A program made the position numbers and the translations under genes. 64,000 bases of DNA, taken from NCBI GenBank assembly GCA_902788705.1, contig CADALE010000006.1, positions 124,001 through 188,000 of the forward strand, in the 5' to 3' direction. The DNA is from an uncultured Coriobacteriaceae bacterium (GTDB taxonomy: Bacteria > Actinomycetota > Coriobacteriia > Coriobacteriales > Atopobiaceae). This document shows positions 24,873 to 33,558 of this stretch, piece after piece. The notes beneath the pieces were generated by a model, which saw only the letters and a program-made list of their open reading frames with translations, made no database searches and was not told the origin of the DNA. Each line of letters starts with the position of its first letter. Positions within the stretch are counted from its first letter, which is position 1.

Positions 24873-27800
24873 ATGGGCGAGAGGCGCGACACCAACGCCG
24901 CCAAGCCCGCGAACGTCCGCCGCGGCAGGCTCTTCCGGAGCGCCTTCGCCACCGAGGTGCTGCGCTCCATAAAGGGGTCGATGGGGCGGTTCCTGGCCAT
25001 CACCGGCATCGTGGCCCTGGGCTGCGGGTTCTACGCCGGCCTGCAGATGTGCGGGCCCGACATGCGCGCCGCCGCCGACGCGCTCTACGACGGCACCAAC
25101 CTGTATGACGTGCGGCTCATCTCCACGCTGGGCTTCACGCGTGCGGACGCCGAGCGCGTGCGAAGCATCATGGGGGTGCGGGCCACCATGCCCGCCGTGT
25201 CGGTTGACGCCATGGCGCGCCTCGCCGACGAACAGATGGCGGTGCGCATCAGCTCGCTGGACGTGGATGCGGCAAGCGAGAGCGACGAGCAGGGTGCCAG
25301 CGCCATCCTCTCGGACGACGGAAGCTACCTCAATCGTGTGTTTCTGCGCGAGGGGAATTGGCCCCAGGAGGCTGGCGAGTGCGTGATCACGGCGGACAAG
25401 GCCGTGGCTGGCCTGGGCATCGGCGATGTCATCGAGGTGAGCTACGGCACGACGAGGCTCGACGACGTGCTGTCCACCCGCAGCTTCAAGGTGGTGGGCA
25501 CGGTCAGCTCGTCAAGCTATCCCTACACGGGCAGCTTTGGGTCCACCACGCTGGGCACGGGCATGATCGGCGAGTACCTGTACGTGGCGCCGTCGTCGTT
25601 TGTGGAGGACGTCCCGTACACCGAGATGTACCTCACCGTGGAGGGGGCGCAGCAGCTGGAGAGCGGCTCGGACGCCTACCAGGAGCTGGTGGATGCGGTT
25701 GTGCGGCGCATCGAGGACCATGCGGACGAGCTTGCCGAGGCGCGTCGCGATGACATCGTGAGCGTGGCGCAGGCCGAGCTTGACCAGGCGCGCGCAGACT
25801 ACGAGGCGCAGCGCAAGGAGGCCGAGGCCCAGCTGGATGCCGCGAAGGAGAAGCTGGACGCCGCCGCCGAGGAGCTTGCGTCGGGCGAGGACGAGTATGC
25901 GGCCGGCGTTGCCCAGCTGGAGGAGTCGCGCGCCCAGCTGGCGTCGGGGCAGGCGGAGCTTGACGCGGCCAAGGCGCAGGCCGACGCTGGCACGGCCGAG
26001 CTGCTGTCCGAGCTTGCCGCCCAGGGGATCCAGGCGTCAAGCCTCTCGGAGGCCCGCACCAAGCTGGAGGAGAGCCGCGACCAGGTAAGCGAGGGCATCG
26101 GCACCCTGGCGCTTGCCGAGGCGGCGCAGAGCTACGTTGACCAGCTGAAGGACGCGGTGGGGCGCTACGAGGGCATCGTGGAGAACCTGCCCGGCGTGCC
26201 TGACGGCTCGACGCTTCCCGAGGCCAGGGCAGAGGTCGAGCGGGCGCTGGACGAGGCAAGGGCGCGCGTGCAGCGGATAGAGGAGCTCATGGCTGCACTC
26301 GAGGCTCCCGAGGAGTGGGCAGACGCTGCCGAGGCGGCGGCGCAGGCGGCCGAGGTGGCCCGCGAGGCCGCTGACGAGGCAGCCGAGGCCGCCCGGAAGC
26401 TTGCCGAGGCTGCCGAGGCGGCTGATGCCAACGAGGCGCTTGCCGAGGCGGCCAAGCAGGCGCAGGCCGCGGCCGAGCAGGCGCAGGCGCAGGCCAAGGC
26501 AGCCGCCGAGCAGGCGCGCGCCGCCGTGGATGCGGCCACCAAGGCGGCCGAGTCCTCGAAGGAGCTGGCTCCGTTGCTTGCGTGGGCCCAGGAGCAGGTG
26601 GCCTCGCTCGAGGAGACGCTCGAGCTTCTGCAGACCTACGAGGGCTTGCTGGACCAAGCCATGGCCGATCTTGCCTCGGCGCAGGCCGAGGCCGAGCGCC
26701 TTGAGGGGGTGCTGGCGTCGATGCCCTCGCGTGCGGAGCTCGAGGCGTCGCGCAGCCAGATCTCGGAGGGCCTCGACGCGGTGTCCAGACTTGAGCAGGC
26801 ATACCTGCAGATAGAGGCCAACCAGACGGTGATCACGAGCGGCTGGCAGCAGCTTGCCTCCGGAAGCGACGAGCTTGCCTCCGCCCGCGCGCAGCTTGAC
26901 GAGGGCCACGCCCAGTACGAGGAGGGCCTCGCCGCCTATGAGGCCTCGCGTGAGGAGGCCCTCGAGGGGTTCGCCGACGCCGAGCGCCAGCTAGACGAGG
27001 CCCAGGAGCGCATCAACCAGATAGAGCTGCCCGAGATATACGTGCTGGACCGCACCAAGAGCGAGGGCGCGGCAACCTACCACGCCGACTCCCTGCGCAT
27101 CGACTCGATTGCCTCGGTGTTCCCGCTCATCTTCTTCCTGGTGGCGGCCCTGGTGGCGCTTACCACCATGACGCGCATGGTGGACGACGAGCGCATCCAG
27201 ATAGGCACGCACAAGGCCCTAGGCTACAGCACCGCACGCATCGCCTCCAAGTACCTGGCCTATGCAGGCGCTGCCGCCGGGCTGGGGGCCGTCCTGGGCA
27301 TCGCGGTGCTCTCGCAGGTGCTGCCCTTCATCGTGCAGTCGGCCTACTCCATCATCTACGCGGTGCCCCTGCACGCCTTCCCGCTGCCCATCAGCGTCCC
27401 CATCGCGCTGTCGTCGGGGCTGCTGGGGGTGGCCATCACGCTTGGCGCCACCTGGGGAGCCGTGGTCTCCAGCCTGCGGGAGGTGCCGGCCACGCTCATG
27501 CTGCCGCGCGTGCCGGCCGCAGGCAAGCGCATCCTGCTGGAGCGTGTCGGCTTCGTGTGGCGCCACCTGTCCTTCTCGTGGAAGGTCACCTGCCGCAACC
27601 TCTTCCGCTACAAGCGGCGCCTGTTCATGACGGTGGTGGGCATCGCGGGCTGCACGGCGCTGCTGCTGGTGGGGTTTGGCCTGCACGACTCCATCTGGGA
27701 CATCATCGACTGCCAGTACGGCCCCGTCATCCACTACGACACCACGGTGGCCCTCGACGATGACGCCACCGAGATGGACGTGCGCGACCTGGTGTCGTAC

Positions 27801-28733
27801 CTGGAGGGCACCGGCAGCGTGTCGGGCATCGTACGCATCCAGCAGGAGAACATGCAGGCGGGCATCGACGGCGAGGGCGAGACCATCCGCGTGGCGGTGG
27901 TGATTCCCCAGGACCAGCAGGCCATCTCGGAGGTGGTCACCTTCCGCGACCGCCGGACGCACGAGGAGTACGCCTTCTCGGGTAACTCGGTGATGATCAC
28001 CGAGAAGCTGGCGCTTAAGTACGGCCTTGGCGTGGGCGACACCATCCTGCTCTTTGACCAAGACGAGATCGGCAACGTGCGTGGGGCGGGCCATCCGCTT
28101 GCCGTGACGGCCGTGGTCGAGAACTACGTGGGCAACCTCGTGTACGTGGGCAACGATGCATGGGCCTCGGTAAGTGACGAGAAGCCCGTCTACTCCACGG
28201 TGTATGCCTCAACCGTGCCCGACGAGGACGTGCGCTCGGCCCTCTCCGAGAGCCTGCACGAGCGCGAGGGCATCTCCACCATGGTGTACTCCGACGTCAC
28301 CATCAACCTGTACCGCAACATGCTCTCGGTGGTGGACATGATCGTGGTGGTGCTCATCGTGAGCGCGGGCGCCCTGGCCTTCATCGTGCTGTACAACCTC
28401 ACCAACATCAACGTAGGAGAGCGCGTGCGCGAGATTGCCAGCCTCAAGGTGCTGGGGTTCACGCGTGGCGAGGTGTACGCCTACATCTACCGCGAGATCG
28501 CCATCCTCGTGGTGATAGGCGACGCCGTGGGCATGGTGCTGGGCACCTTCCTGGAGCGGTTCGTGGCCACCACCGCCGAGGTGGACTACGTGATGTTCGG
28601 CCGTACCATACACCCCGCCAGCTATGGCTATGCGTTCGCGCTCACGTTGGTCTTCGCGGCGCTGGTGATGCTGCTGATGCGCCATAAGCTTGACCAGGTT
28701 GACATGGTGGAGTCGCTCAAGTCGGTGGACTAG
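24873..28733 (+). CDS. FtsX-like ABC permease with long coiled-coil extracellular domain
   Basis: A 1286-residue permease. One membrane helix (about 37-57) is followed by an outer region. Residues about 288-725 of that region are a heptad-rich, Ala/Glu-dominated coiled coil (many AEAAAEA- and ARAQLDEA-like stretches). Membrane helices follow around 744-766, 800-850 and 885-905, then a second outer domain and a final bundle (about 1165-1270) with the FtsX motif REIASLKVLGFTRGEVYAYIYREI. Two FtsX units are thus fused in one chain. The partner ATPase is the preceding gene. Such coiled-coil permeases may bridge the envelope or sense and extrude amphiphiles; the substrate is unknown. Skewed composition in the coiled coil leaves long open antisense frames, which are not genes. 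Confidence 0.9.
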   Translation: MGERRDTNAAKPANVRRGRLFRSAFATEVLRSIKGSMGRFLAITGIVALGCGFYAGLQMCGPDMRAAADALYDGTNLYDVRLISTLGFTRADAERVRSIMGVRATMPAVSVDAMARLADEQMAVRISSLDVDAASESDEQGASAILSDDGSYLNRVFLREGNWPQEAGECVITADKAVAGLGIGDVIEVSYGTTRLDDVLSTRSFKVVGTVSSSSYPYTGSFGSTTLGTGMIGEYLYVAPSSFVEDVPYTEMYLTVEGAQQLESGSDAYQELVDAVVRRIEDHADELAEARRDDIVSVAQAELDQARADYEAQRKEAEAQLDAAKEKLDAAAEELASGEDEYAAGVAQLEESRAQLASGQAELDAAKAQADAGTAELLSELAAQGIQASSLSEARTKLEESRDQVSEGIGTLALAEAAQSYVDQLKDAVGRYEGIVENLPGVPDGSTLPEARAEVERALDEARARVQRIEELMAALEAPEEWADAAEAAAQAAEVAREAADEAAEAARKLAEAAEAADANEALAEAAKQAQAAAEQAQAQAKAAAEQARAAVDAATKAAESSKELAPLLAWAQEQVASLEETLELLQTYEGLLDQAMADLASAQAEAERLEGVLASMPSRAELEASRSQISEGLDAVSRLEQAYLQIEANQTVITSGWQQLASGSDELASARAQLDEGHAQYEEGLAAYEASREEALEGFADAERQLDEAQERINQIELPEIYVLDRTKSEGAATYHADSLRIDSIASVFPLIFFLVAALVALTTMTRMVDDERIQIGTHKALGYSTARIASKYLAYAGAAAGLGAVLGIAVLSQVLPFIVQSAYSIIYAVPLHAFPLPISVPIALSSGLLGVAITLGATWGAVVSSLREVPATLMLPRVPAAGKRILLERVGFVWRHLSFSWKVTCRNLFRYKRRLFMTVVGIAGCTALLLVGFGLHDSIWDIIDCQYGPVIHYDTTVALDDDATEMDVRDLVSYLEGTGSVSGIVRIQQENMQAGIDGEGETIRVAVVIPQDQQAISEVVTFRDRRTHEEYAFSGNSVMITEKLALKYGLGVGDTILLFDQDEIGNVRGAGHPLAVTAVVENYVGNLVYVGNDAWASVSDEKPVYSTVYASTVPDEDVRSALSESLHEREGISTMVYSDVTINLYRNMLSVVDMIVVVLIVSAGALAFIVLYNLTNINVGERVREIASLKVLGFTRGEVYAYIYREIAILVVIGDAVGMVLGTFLERFVATTAEVDYVMFGRTIHPASYGYAFALTLVFAALVMLLMRHKLDQVDMVESLKSVD

Positions 28734-28830
28734 CCCACGAGCCACCCACGCTTACCGAACGCGGTGGTGCTCTGGAGTGCCGAGGACATAAAATGTAACA
28801 GTTATCGGTACGACAGGGGAGGCGTTGAAG

Positions 28831-30102
28831 ATGGCCCGTTCCAAACTGACCAAGGCAGAGATGAGCTGGATTTTGTATGACGTGGGCAACTCCGCGTTCA
28901 CCATGCTGGCATGCTCGCTCATCCCCATCTGGTTCAAGGACCTTGCCATCGGCACGGCACCCGGGCAGATCACGGGCGACCAGGCAACGGCGTACTACTC
29001 CATCGCAATCTCGCTCGTCACGGTCATCGTGGCCATCCTTGGCCCCATCATCGGCGTGCTGGCCGACCACAAGGGCAGGAAGAAGATCTTCTTCACCACT
29101 GCCGTTGCCCTCGGCGTCATCGGCTGCATCCTCAACGGATTTGCCACCAGCTGGGTTGCCTTCATCGTGATCTACGTGCTGGCCAGGATCTTCTACCAGA
29201 TGTCGCTCGTCATCTACGACTCGATGCTCAATGACGTCACTACCGAGGAGCGCATGGACGAGGTGTCCTCCTACGGCTATGCCTGGGGCTACATCGGCAG
29301 CTGCATCCCCTTCATCGTGGCGATGGTGGCCTACATCCTGTCGGGCGGCCTTTCCGAGGACCTCATGTGGTTCTCTCCTGCGGTTGGCCGCATCATCGGC
29401 TATGCCGTGACGGGCCTGTGGTGGTTCGCCGTCACCGTGCCGCTGCTCAAGAACTACGAGCAGATCAACTACACCGACACCAAGCATGCCGTCGCGCAGG
29501 TGTTCTCCAAGCTGGGCGGCACCTTCAAGAAGATCGCCACGCAGGACAAGAAGGTCCTCTTCTTCCTGATTGCCTTCTTCCTGTACATCGACGGCGTGGG
29601 CACCATCATCGACAACTGCATCAACATCGGCACCGACCTTGGCCTGCCCACCGTGGGCCAGGTGGTGTTCCTGCTGGCCACGCAGGTGGTGGCCTTTGGC
29701 GGCTCGCTCGTGTTCGCGCGCCTCTCCAAGAAGTTCGACACGGTCACGCTCATCCTGATCTGCATCGTTGGCTACTTCTGCGTGTGCCTCTACGCCCTCA
29801 CGCTGCACACGCTCCTTGACTTTGGCATCCTGGCCTTTGGCGTGGGCTGCTTCCAGGGCTCCATCCAGTCTCTCTCGCGCAGCTACTTCTCGAAGATCAT
29901 CCCCGCCGAGAACTCGGGCGAGTACTTTGGCATCTACGACATCTTCTCCAAGGGCGCCTCGTTCCTGGGCTCTGCCGTCATCGCCTGGGTCAAGCTGGCG
30001 GGCGGCACCATCAACATTGCCGTGGCGTCGCTGGCCGTGTTCTTCGCGCTGGGCTTTGTGTTCCTGCGCATGGCCGACAAGCAGCCCCTGGCCCGAAGCT
30101 AG
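28831..30102 (+). CDS. MFS transporter, UMF1/Atg22-like family
   Basis: A 423-residue transporter with about twelve membrane segments. It opens with EMSWILYDVGNSAFTML, the conserved start of UMF1-family proteins (usual pattern WxxYDxGNSAF), and carries LGPIIGVLADHKGRKK between TM2 and TM3. Later segments include GVGCFQGSIQSLSRSYFSKIIP, also typical. The ATG at 28831 follows GGGGAGG by 8 nt, and TAAAAT at about 28790 may be the -10 box. Bacterial members are uncharacterised; amino-acid or nucleoside-like substrates are possible. Confidence 0.9.
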   Translation: MARSKLTKAEMSWILYDVGNSAFTMLACSLIPIWFKDLAIGTAPGQITGDQATAYYSIAISLVTVIVAILGPIIGVLADHKGRKKIFFTTAVALGVIGCILNGFATSWVAFIVIYVLARIFYQMSLVIYDSMLNDVTTEERMDEVSSYGYAWGYIGSCIPFIVAMVAYILSGGLSEDLMWFSPAVGRIIGYAVTGLWWFAVTVPLLKNYEQINYTDTKHAVAQVFSKLGGTFKKIATQDKKVLFFLIAFFLYIDGVGTIIDNCINIGTDLGLPTVGQVVFLLATQVVAFGGSLVFARLSKKFDTVTLILICIVGYFCVCLYALTLHTLLDFGILAFGVGCFQGSIQSLSRSYFSKIIPAENSGEYFGIYDIFSKGASFLGSAVIAWVKLAGGTINIAVASLAVFFALGFVFLRMADKQPLARS

Positions 30103-30184
30103 CTTTGGGCCCTGCTCGCAGCTTCGCTCGGGTGGGGCTCGTCCTTGGCAACCCAGCACGTGGTGACGACGAGAGGAGCACCCC

Positions 30185-31159
30185 ATGCCCGCGGTACTGA
30201 CGCACGACTTCTTTGGACGCGACGCCTACCAGCTGGTGGCCGAGGCGCATGGCTTTGCCAGCGCCGACCAGCGCGATGCGTTCCTGCTGGGCAACCAGGG
30301 GCCCGACCCCCTGTTCTACCTGCGTGTCGAGCCGTGGGTAGACAAGCGCGACAGCGTGGGCGACCTCATGCACGACGCGCGTCCGGCCCACCTGCTGCTG
30401 GCCTTCCATGACGCCCTTGACATGCTGGCCCCGGCCGACCGCCCGGTGGGCGAGGCATATGTGGCGGGCTTCTGCTGCCACTACCTGCTTGACCGCACGA
30501 TGCATCCGCTGGTGTATGCCAACCAGTACGCCATCTGCAGCGCGGGCGTCGAGGGCCTTGACGAGCAGGACGGCAGCGACGTGCACGCCGAGATAGAGCG
30601 CGACTTTGACGAGATGGTGCTGTTTGCCAAGACGCGGCAGACCATCCGCACCTACCGCACCTACCGCGAGGTGCTGAGGGGCTCGGACGAAGTGCTGTCC
30701 ATCGTCGACAAGCTGCTGTTCTATGCAATCCTGTGGACCTACTCGGCAACGATCGACCTCGACACCTTCACCAACGCCACGAGGGGCTTCCGCGTGATGC
30801 AGCGCGTGTTCTGGTCGCCGAAGGGCGTGGGCCATGCGGTGCTGGGGACGGTGGAGACACGTCTTCTGGGCAAGCGCTATTCGTTCTATCGTGCGATGGC
30901 GCACCGCGACCGCCCTGAGGCCACCTCAGTCTTTGCCAACCACGAGCACCAGCCTTGGAAGAACCCCTTTGTGGACGAGGTTCGCACCGAGGATTTCTGG
31001 GACCTGTACGAGCTGGCGCAGGGGCAGGTGGCAGATGCCCTGCGGGCCCTGCTTGCGCCGGGCTTCGACCTCGACGCCGCCCTTGCGCTTACCGCTGGGC
31101 TCAACTTCTGCGGCAAGCCCGTGGGGGAGGACGACCCGTTTGAGCTCCCGGGGGCATAG
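30185..31159 (+). CDS. Zinc-dependent phospholipase C-like protein
   Basis: A 324-residue helical protein resembling the Zn-dependent phospholipase C/S1-P1 nuclease fold. It has THDFFGRDA at the N-terminus, GNQGPDPLFY, LMHDARPAHLL and FCCHYLLDRTMHPLVYANQ. The repeated His/Asp positions fit the multi-zinc site of that family. There is no signal peptide, so it may act in the cytoplasm, unlike secreted phospholipases. The ATG at 30185 follows GAGAGGAG. The vsr gene starts 4 bp after its stop, so the two are probably co-transcribed. Confidence 0.75.
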   Translation: MPAVLTHDFFGRDAYQLVAEAHGFASADQRDAFLLGNQGPDPLFYLRVEPWVDKRDSVGDLMHDARPAHLLLAFHDALDMLAPADRPVGEAYVAGFCCHYLLDRTMHPLVYANQYAICSAGVEGLDEQDGSDVHAEIERDFDEMVLFAKTRQTIRTYRTYREVLRGSDEVLSIVDKLLFYAILWTYSATIDLDTFTNATRGFRVMQRVFWSPKGVGHAVLGTVETRLLGKRYSFYRAMAHRDRPEATSVFANHEHQPWKNPFVDEVRTEDFWDLYELAQGQVADALRALLAPGFDLDAALALTAGLNFCGKPVGEDDPFELPGA

Positions 31160-31163
31160 CCCG

Positions 31164-31673
31164 GTGGATAGGGCAACCGCCACGCGCCATGTGATGCAGG
31201 CAAACCGAAGCGTAGACACCTCACCCGAGATGCGGGTGCGTGCGTCGCTGCGCGAGGCGGGATTGCCCGGCTACCGCCTGCACTGGAAGAAGGCCCCCGG
31301 CCGTCCCGATGTGTGCTACCCGGGTCGTAAGGTTGCCATCTTCGTGAACGGGTGCTTCTGGCACCGATGCCCGTACTGCTCACTGCCCACGCCCAAGAGC
31401 AACGTCGATTTCTGGGAGGGCAAGTTTGCGCGCAACCAAGCCCGCGACCAACGCAACCATCAGCAGCTTGTTGATGCTGGCTGGACGGTGCTGGTGGTGT
31501 GGGAGTGCCGTCTCAAGAAGGGGCGCCTCGAAGACACCATGGGCAAGGTGGCAGACGAAGTGCGCCGAGCCAAGCTGCGCGACAAGGGCGAGGGACAGGT
31601 CGTGGAGGTGGGTGTGCCGTCGGCGTGGCGCCTGGCGGTCGCGCGTCACAGGCTTTCCCGGGGGCGACGCTAG
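31164..31673 (+). CDS. vsr: Very short patch repair (Vsr-type) endonuclease
   Basis: A 169-residue Vsr-family protein. It begins at GTG with the family opening VDRATATRHVMQANRSVDTSPE and has RLHWKKAPGRPDVCYPGRKVAIFVNGCFWHRCPYC: catalytic Asp in RPD, then the zinc-site His and Cys. The closing WECRLKK is also present. Vsr nicks at T:G mismatches made by deamination of 5-methylcytosine and is normally next to a cytosine methylase gene; none is in the window. Starting at 31164 keeps the complete N-terminal motif, whereas the next ATG (31194) would lose part of it. Confidence 0.92.
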   Translation: MDRATATRHVMQANRSVDTSPEMRVRASLREAGLPGYRLHWKKAPGRPDVCYPGRKVAIFVNGCFWHRCPYCSLPTPKSNVDFWEGKFARNQARDQRNHQQLVDAGWTVLVVWECRLKKGRLEDTMGKVADEVRRAKLRDKGEGQVVEVGVPSAWRLAVARHRLSRGRR

Positions 31674-31721
31674 CCTATCGCGAAAAGCGGTATCATCTGG
31701 AGCGGAAGGAGGCGTGGGCAG

Positions 31722-32525
31722 ATGGCAACGTACGTGTTTTCCGACATCCATGGGCACGTGGCGCCGCTCGCACGCCTGCTCTCGCGCGTGTCGCCCTCCG
31801 ATGACGACCAGATATTCATGCTGGGCGACATGATAGATCGCGGGCCCGACCCACTTGGGGTCATGTACCTCTGCCGCGACCTACCCGGCTGCACCGTGCT
31901 GAAGGGCAACCACGAGGACCTCATGCTGTCGTTTTTGGCCAGTCCGCACGACGTGATGGCCCAGGCAAACTGGGTGCTCAACGGGGGAGCGGTCACGGCC
32001 GAGGGGCTTGCCCGGCTTTCGCGCGAGCGCCGCACCGACCTCATTGACTGGGTGGAGGGCCTTCCCCTGTCGGCCCATGCGCGGGTGGACGGCCGTGCCT
32101 ACCTCATGGTGCATGCGGGTCTGCGCCCGATGGGCATCACCGGGATGGGGGAGTGCACCGACGAGGAGCTTGACATGCTGGTGGCGATGCAGAGCCCCGA
32201 GGACCTCATGTGGATTCGCGAGGAGTTTTGGGGAGCCCCCACGGGACTTGTGAACGAGCAGGGGGAGGGGCCCATCGTCATCGCGGGGCACACACCCACG
32301 CCGTACCTCACCGCCATCGCCGACCGGCCCGAGCGCTCGCCCCACGACGACGATGGGCTGGCGCGCATGGTGCGCGTCGGCGCCTGTGACGAGACGGGCG
32401 GCGTGTGGGACCGCTGGGACGTCGACTGCTGTGCGGCTGGGGGCCACCAAGGGGGTGGCCAGGTGCTGTTGCTGCGCCTGGACGACGGCGAGGAGTTCTA
32501 CGAGCCCATAGCCGCCGACGAGTGA
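31722..32525 (+). CDS. Metallophosphatase of the PPP (serine/threonine phosphatase) type
   Basis: A 267-residue calcineurin-like phosphatase with the PPP signature blocks: SDIHGH (usually GDIHG) at about 6-11, GDMIDRG at about 36-42, GNHED at about 66-70, a VHAG histidine and a later GHTPTP. Bacterial relatives are PrpA/PrpB-type protein phosphatases or Ap4A hydrolases. The ATG at 31722 has GGAAGGAGG upstream, and TATCAT at 31691-31696 is a likely -10 box. Confidence 0.88.
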   Translation: MATYVFSDIHGHVAPLARLLSRVSPSDDDQIFMLGDMIDRGPDPLGVMYLCRDLPGCTVLKGNHEDLMLSFLASPHDVMAQANWVLNGGAVTAEGLARLSRERRTDLIDWVEGLPLSAHARVDGRAYLMVHAGLRPMGITGMGECTDEELDMLVAMQSPEDLMWIREEFWGAPTGLVNEQGEGPIVIAGHTPTPYLTAIADRPERSPHDDDGLARMVRVGACDETGGVWDRWDVDCCAAGGHQGGGQVLLLRLDDGEEFYEPIAADE

Positions 32526-32578
32526 CGCGCGTCGCTGCGCGATAGGCCTGTCAGTCAAAACGAGCCCACCCAGCAAAA

Positions 32579-32688
32579 CAAGTGCGAAATAATTGGGTCG
32601 AAGCAGCAGCACGGCTTCCATCGATAAGCGCATTACCAGCAGATATATGATTTTTAAACAAATTAAGCCGAGCAATTCTTCGCAGTTA
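32579..32688 (+). repeat. Diverged fourth copy of the 113 bp repeat
   Basis: It starts CAAGTGCGAAATAATTG and closes near AATTCTTCGCAGTT, an imperfect version of the inverted ends. Its length (about 110 bp) fits the family. The middle, with ATTACCAGCAGATATATGATT, aligns with TTTACCTGCGGTTATATGATT of copy 2. It is an old or decayed member in the same orientation as copies 1 and 2. The whole gap 32526-32817 carries no gene. Confidence 0.65.
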
Positions 32689-32787
32689 TTATCGAGGGGA
32701 TTCCAATCGCGGGGATGCGACCGATGCCGCGGCCCTTATCTACCTAGCTTGAGGGGAATCCCTTTCATTCCGTTCGCAGGGCGAGCC

Positions 32788-32803
32788 GGAAGCGGCAGCT
32801 TCC
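32788..32803 (-). terminator. Hairpin downstream of the histidine phosphatase gene
   Basis: GGAAGC-GGCA-GCTTCC is a 6 bp stem with a tetraloop. GGGC/GCCC on either side can form an outer stem. It lies 15 bp after the stop of the minus-strand gene. There is no clear T-run. Confidence 0.45.
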
Positions 32804-32817
32804 TTGCAGCCCTTTGG

Positions 32818-33468
32818 CTATCGGTTGAAGTCGATGCGCTTGACCTGCTGCGGAAGGCCCGGAGCCTCGAGCGAGGAGAGGTCGGCCACGAAGGCGTCGG
32901 TGCAGGTGAAGACGCCGTCCTCGTATTCGTACACGTAGGTGAGGCAGTTCGAGAAGATGAGGCCCCTCAGCTGCGAGTGCTCGATCCAGCGCTGGTAGAA
33001 GTTGATGGCGATGCCGCCATGGCTGCAGCACAGCACGTGCTCGCCCGGATGGCGCTTTGCGATGTCTACGAGCGTCCCTTCAAGGCGATTGACCGCATCC
33101 TCGAAGTCCTCGCCGCCAAAGGGCACGTAGTAGTCGGTGCGGCCGTCACGCACGTGATGCAGCTCGAGGAACTGGTCCTTGCCCTCGAAGGCGCCGAAGT
33201 ACAGCTCCTTCAGGCCCTTCGTGCGCTCGTAGGGCATCGCAGCCCCGTAGGCCGCCTCGGTCACCAGCTCCAGCGTGTCGCAGCAGCGTTCCGAGGTGGA
33301 GCTGTAGGCGTGGTCGATGGCGATGCCGCGTCGGGCGTACTCAAGGCCCGTGAGGCGGCATTGCTGGATGCCTCGCTCGGTGAGGGGAGAGTCGCACCAG
33401 CCCTGCGACTTGCCCTGCACGTTGAACAGGGTCTCGCCATGGCGCAGCAGGTAGATGGTGGTCTTCAA
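32818..33468 (-). CDS. Histidine phosphatase (phosphoglycerate mutase-like) family protein
   Basis: A 216-residue phosphoglycerate mutase-like protein with YLLRHGETLFN (phosphorylated His 10), the Arg in SSTSERCCDTLEL, the acid in LKELYFGAFEG and the second His in LCCSHGGIA. Proteins with this set are mostly broad phosphatases (CobC/GpmB-like) rather than true mutases. The start is TTG 33468, with GGAGG 7 nt upstream. It is divergent from rarA. Confidence 0.9.
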   Translation of the reverse strand: MKTTIYLLRHGETLFNVQGKSQGWCDSPLTERGIQQCRLTGLEYARRGIAIDHAYSSTSERCCDTLELVTEAAYGAAMPYERTKGLKELYFGAFEGKDQFLELHHVRDGRTDYYVPFGGEDFEDAVNRLEGTLVDIAKRHPGEHVLCCSHGGIAINFYQRWIEHSQLRGLIFSNCLTYVYEYEDGVFTCTDAFVADLSSLEAPGLPQQVKRIDFNR

Positions 33469-33544
33469 GGCAGGCCTCCGAACAGGTTCGAATTGGTAGG
33501 AATTGATGTGACCATTCTAGCAGGCGCGCCGCGTCCCCGATGGG

Positions 33545-33558
33545 TACAATGCATGGCA
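33545..33558 (+). promoter_or_regulatory. Leaderless promoter candidate for rarA
   Basis: TACAAT (33545-33550), then seven bases and the ATG at 33558. No purine-rich ribosome site exists upstream of any of the nearby ATGs (33540, 33549, 33558). This is the same -10-to-ATG spacing as at the Y-family polymerase gene. Confidence 0.5.
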
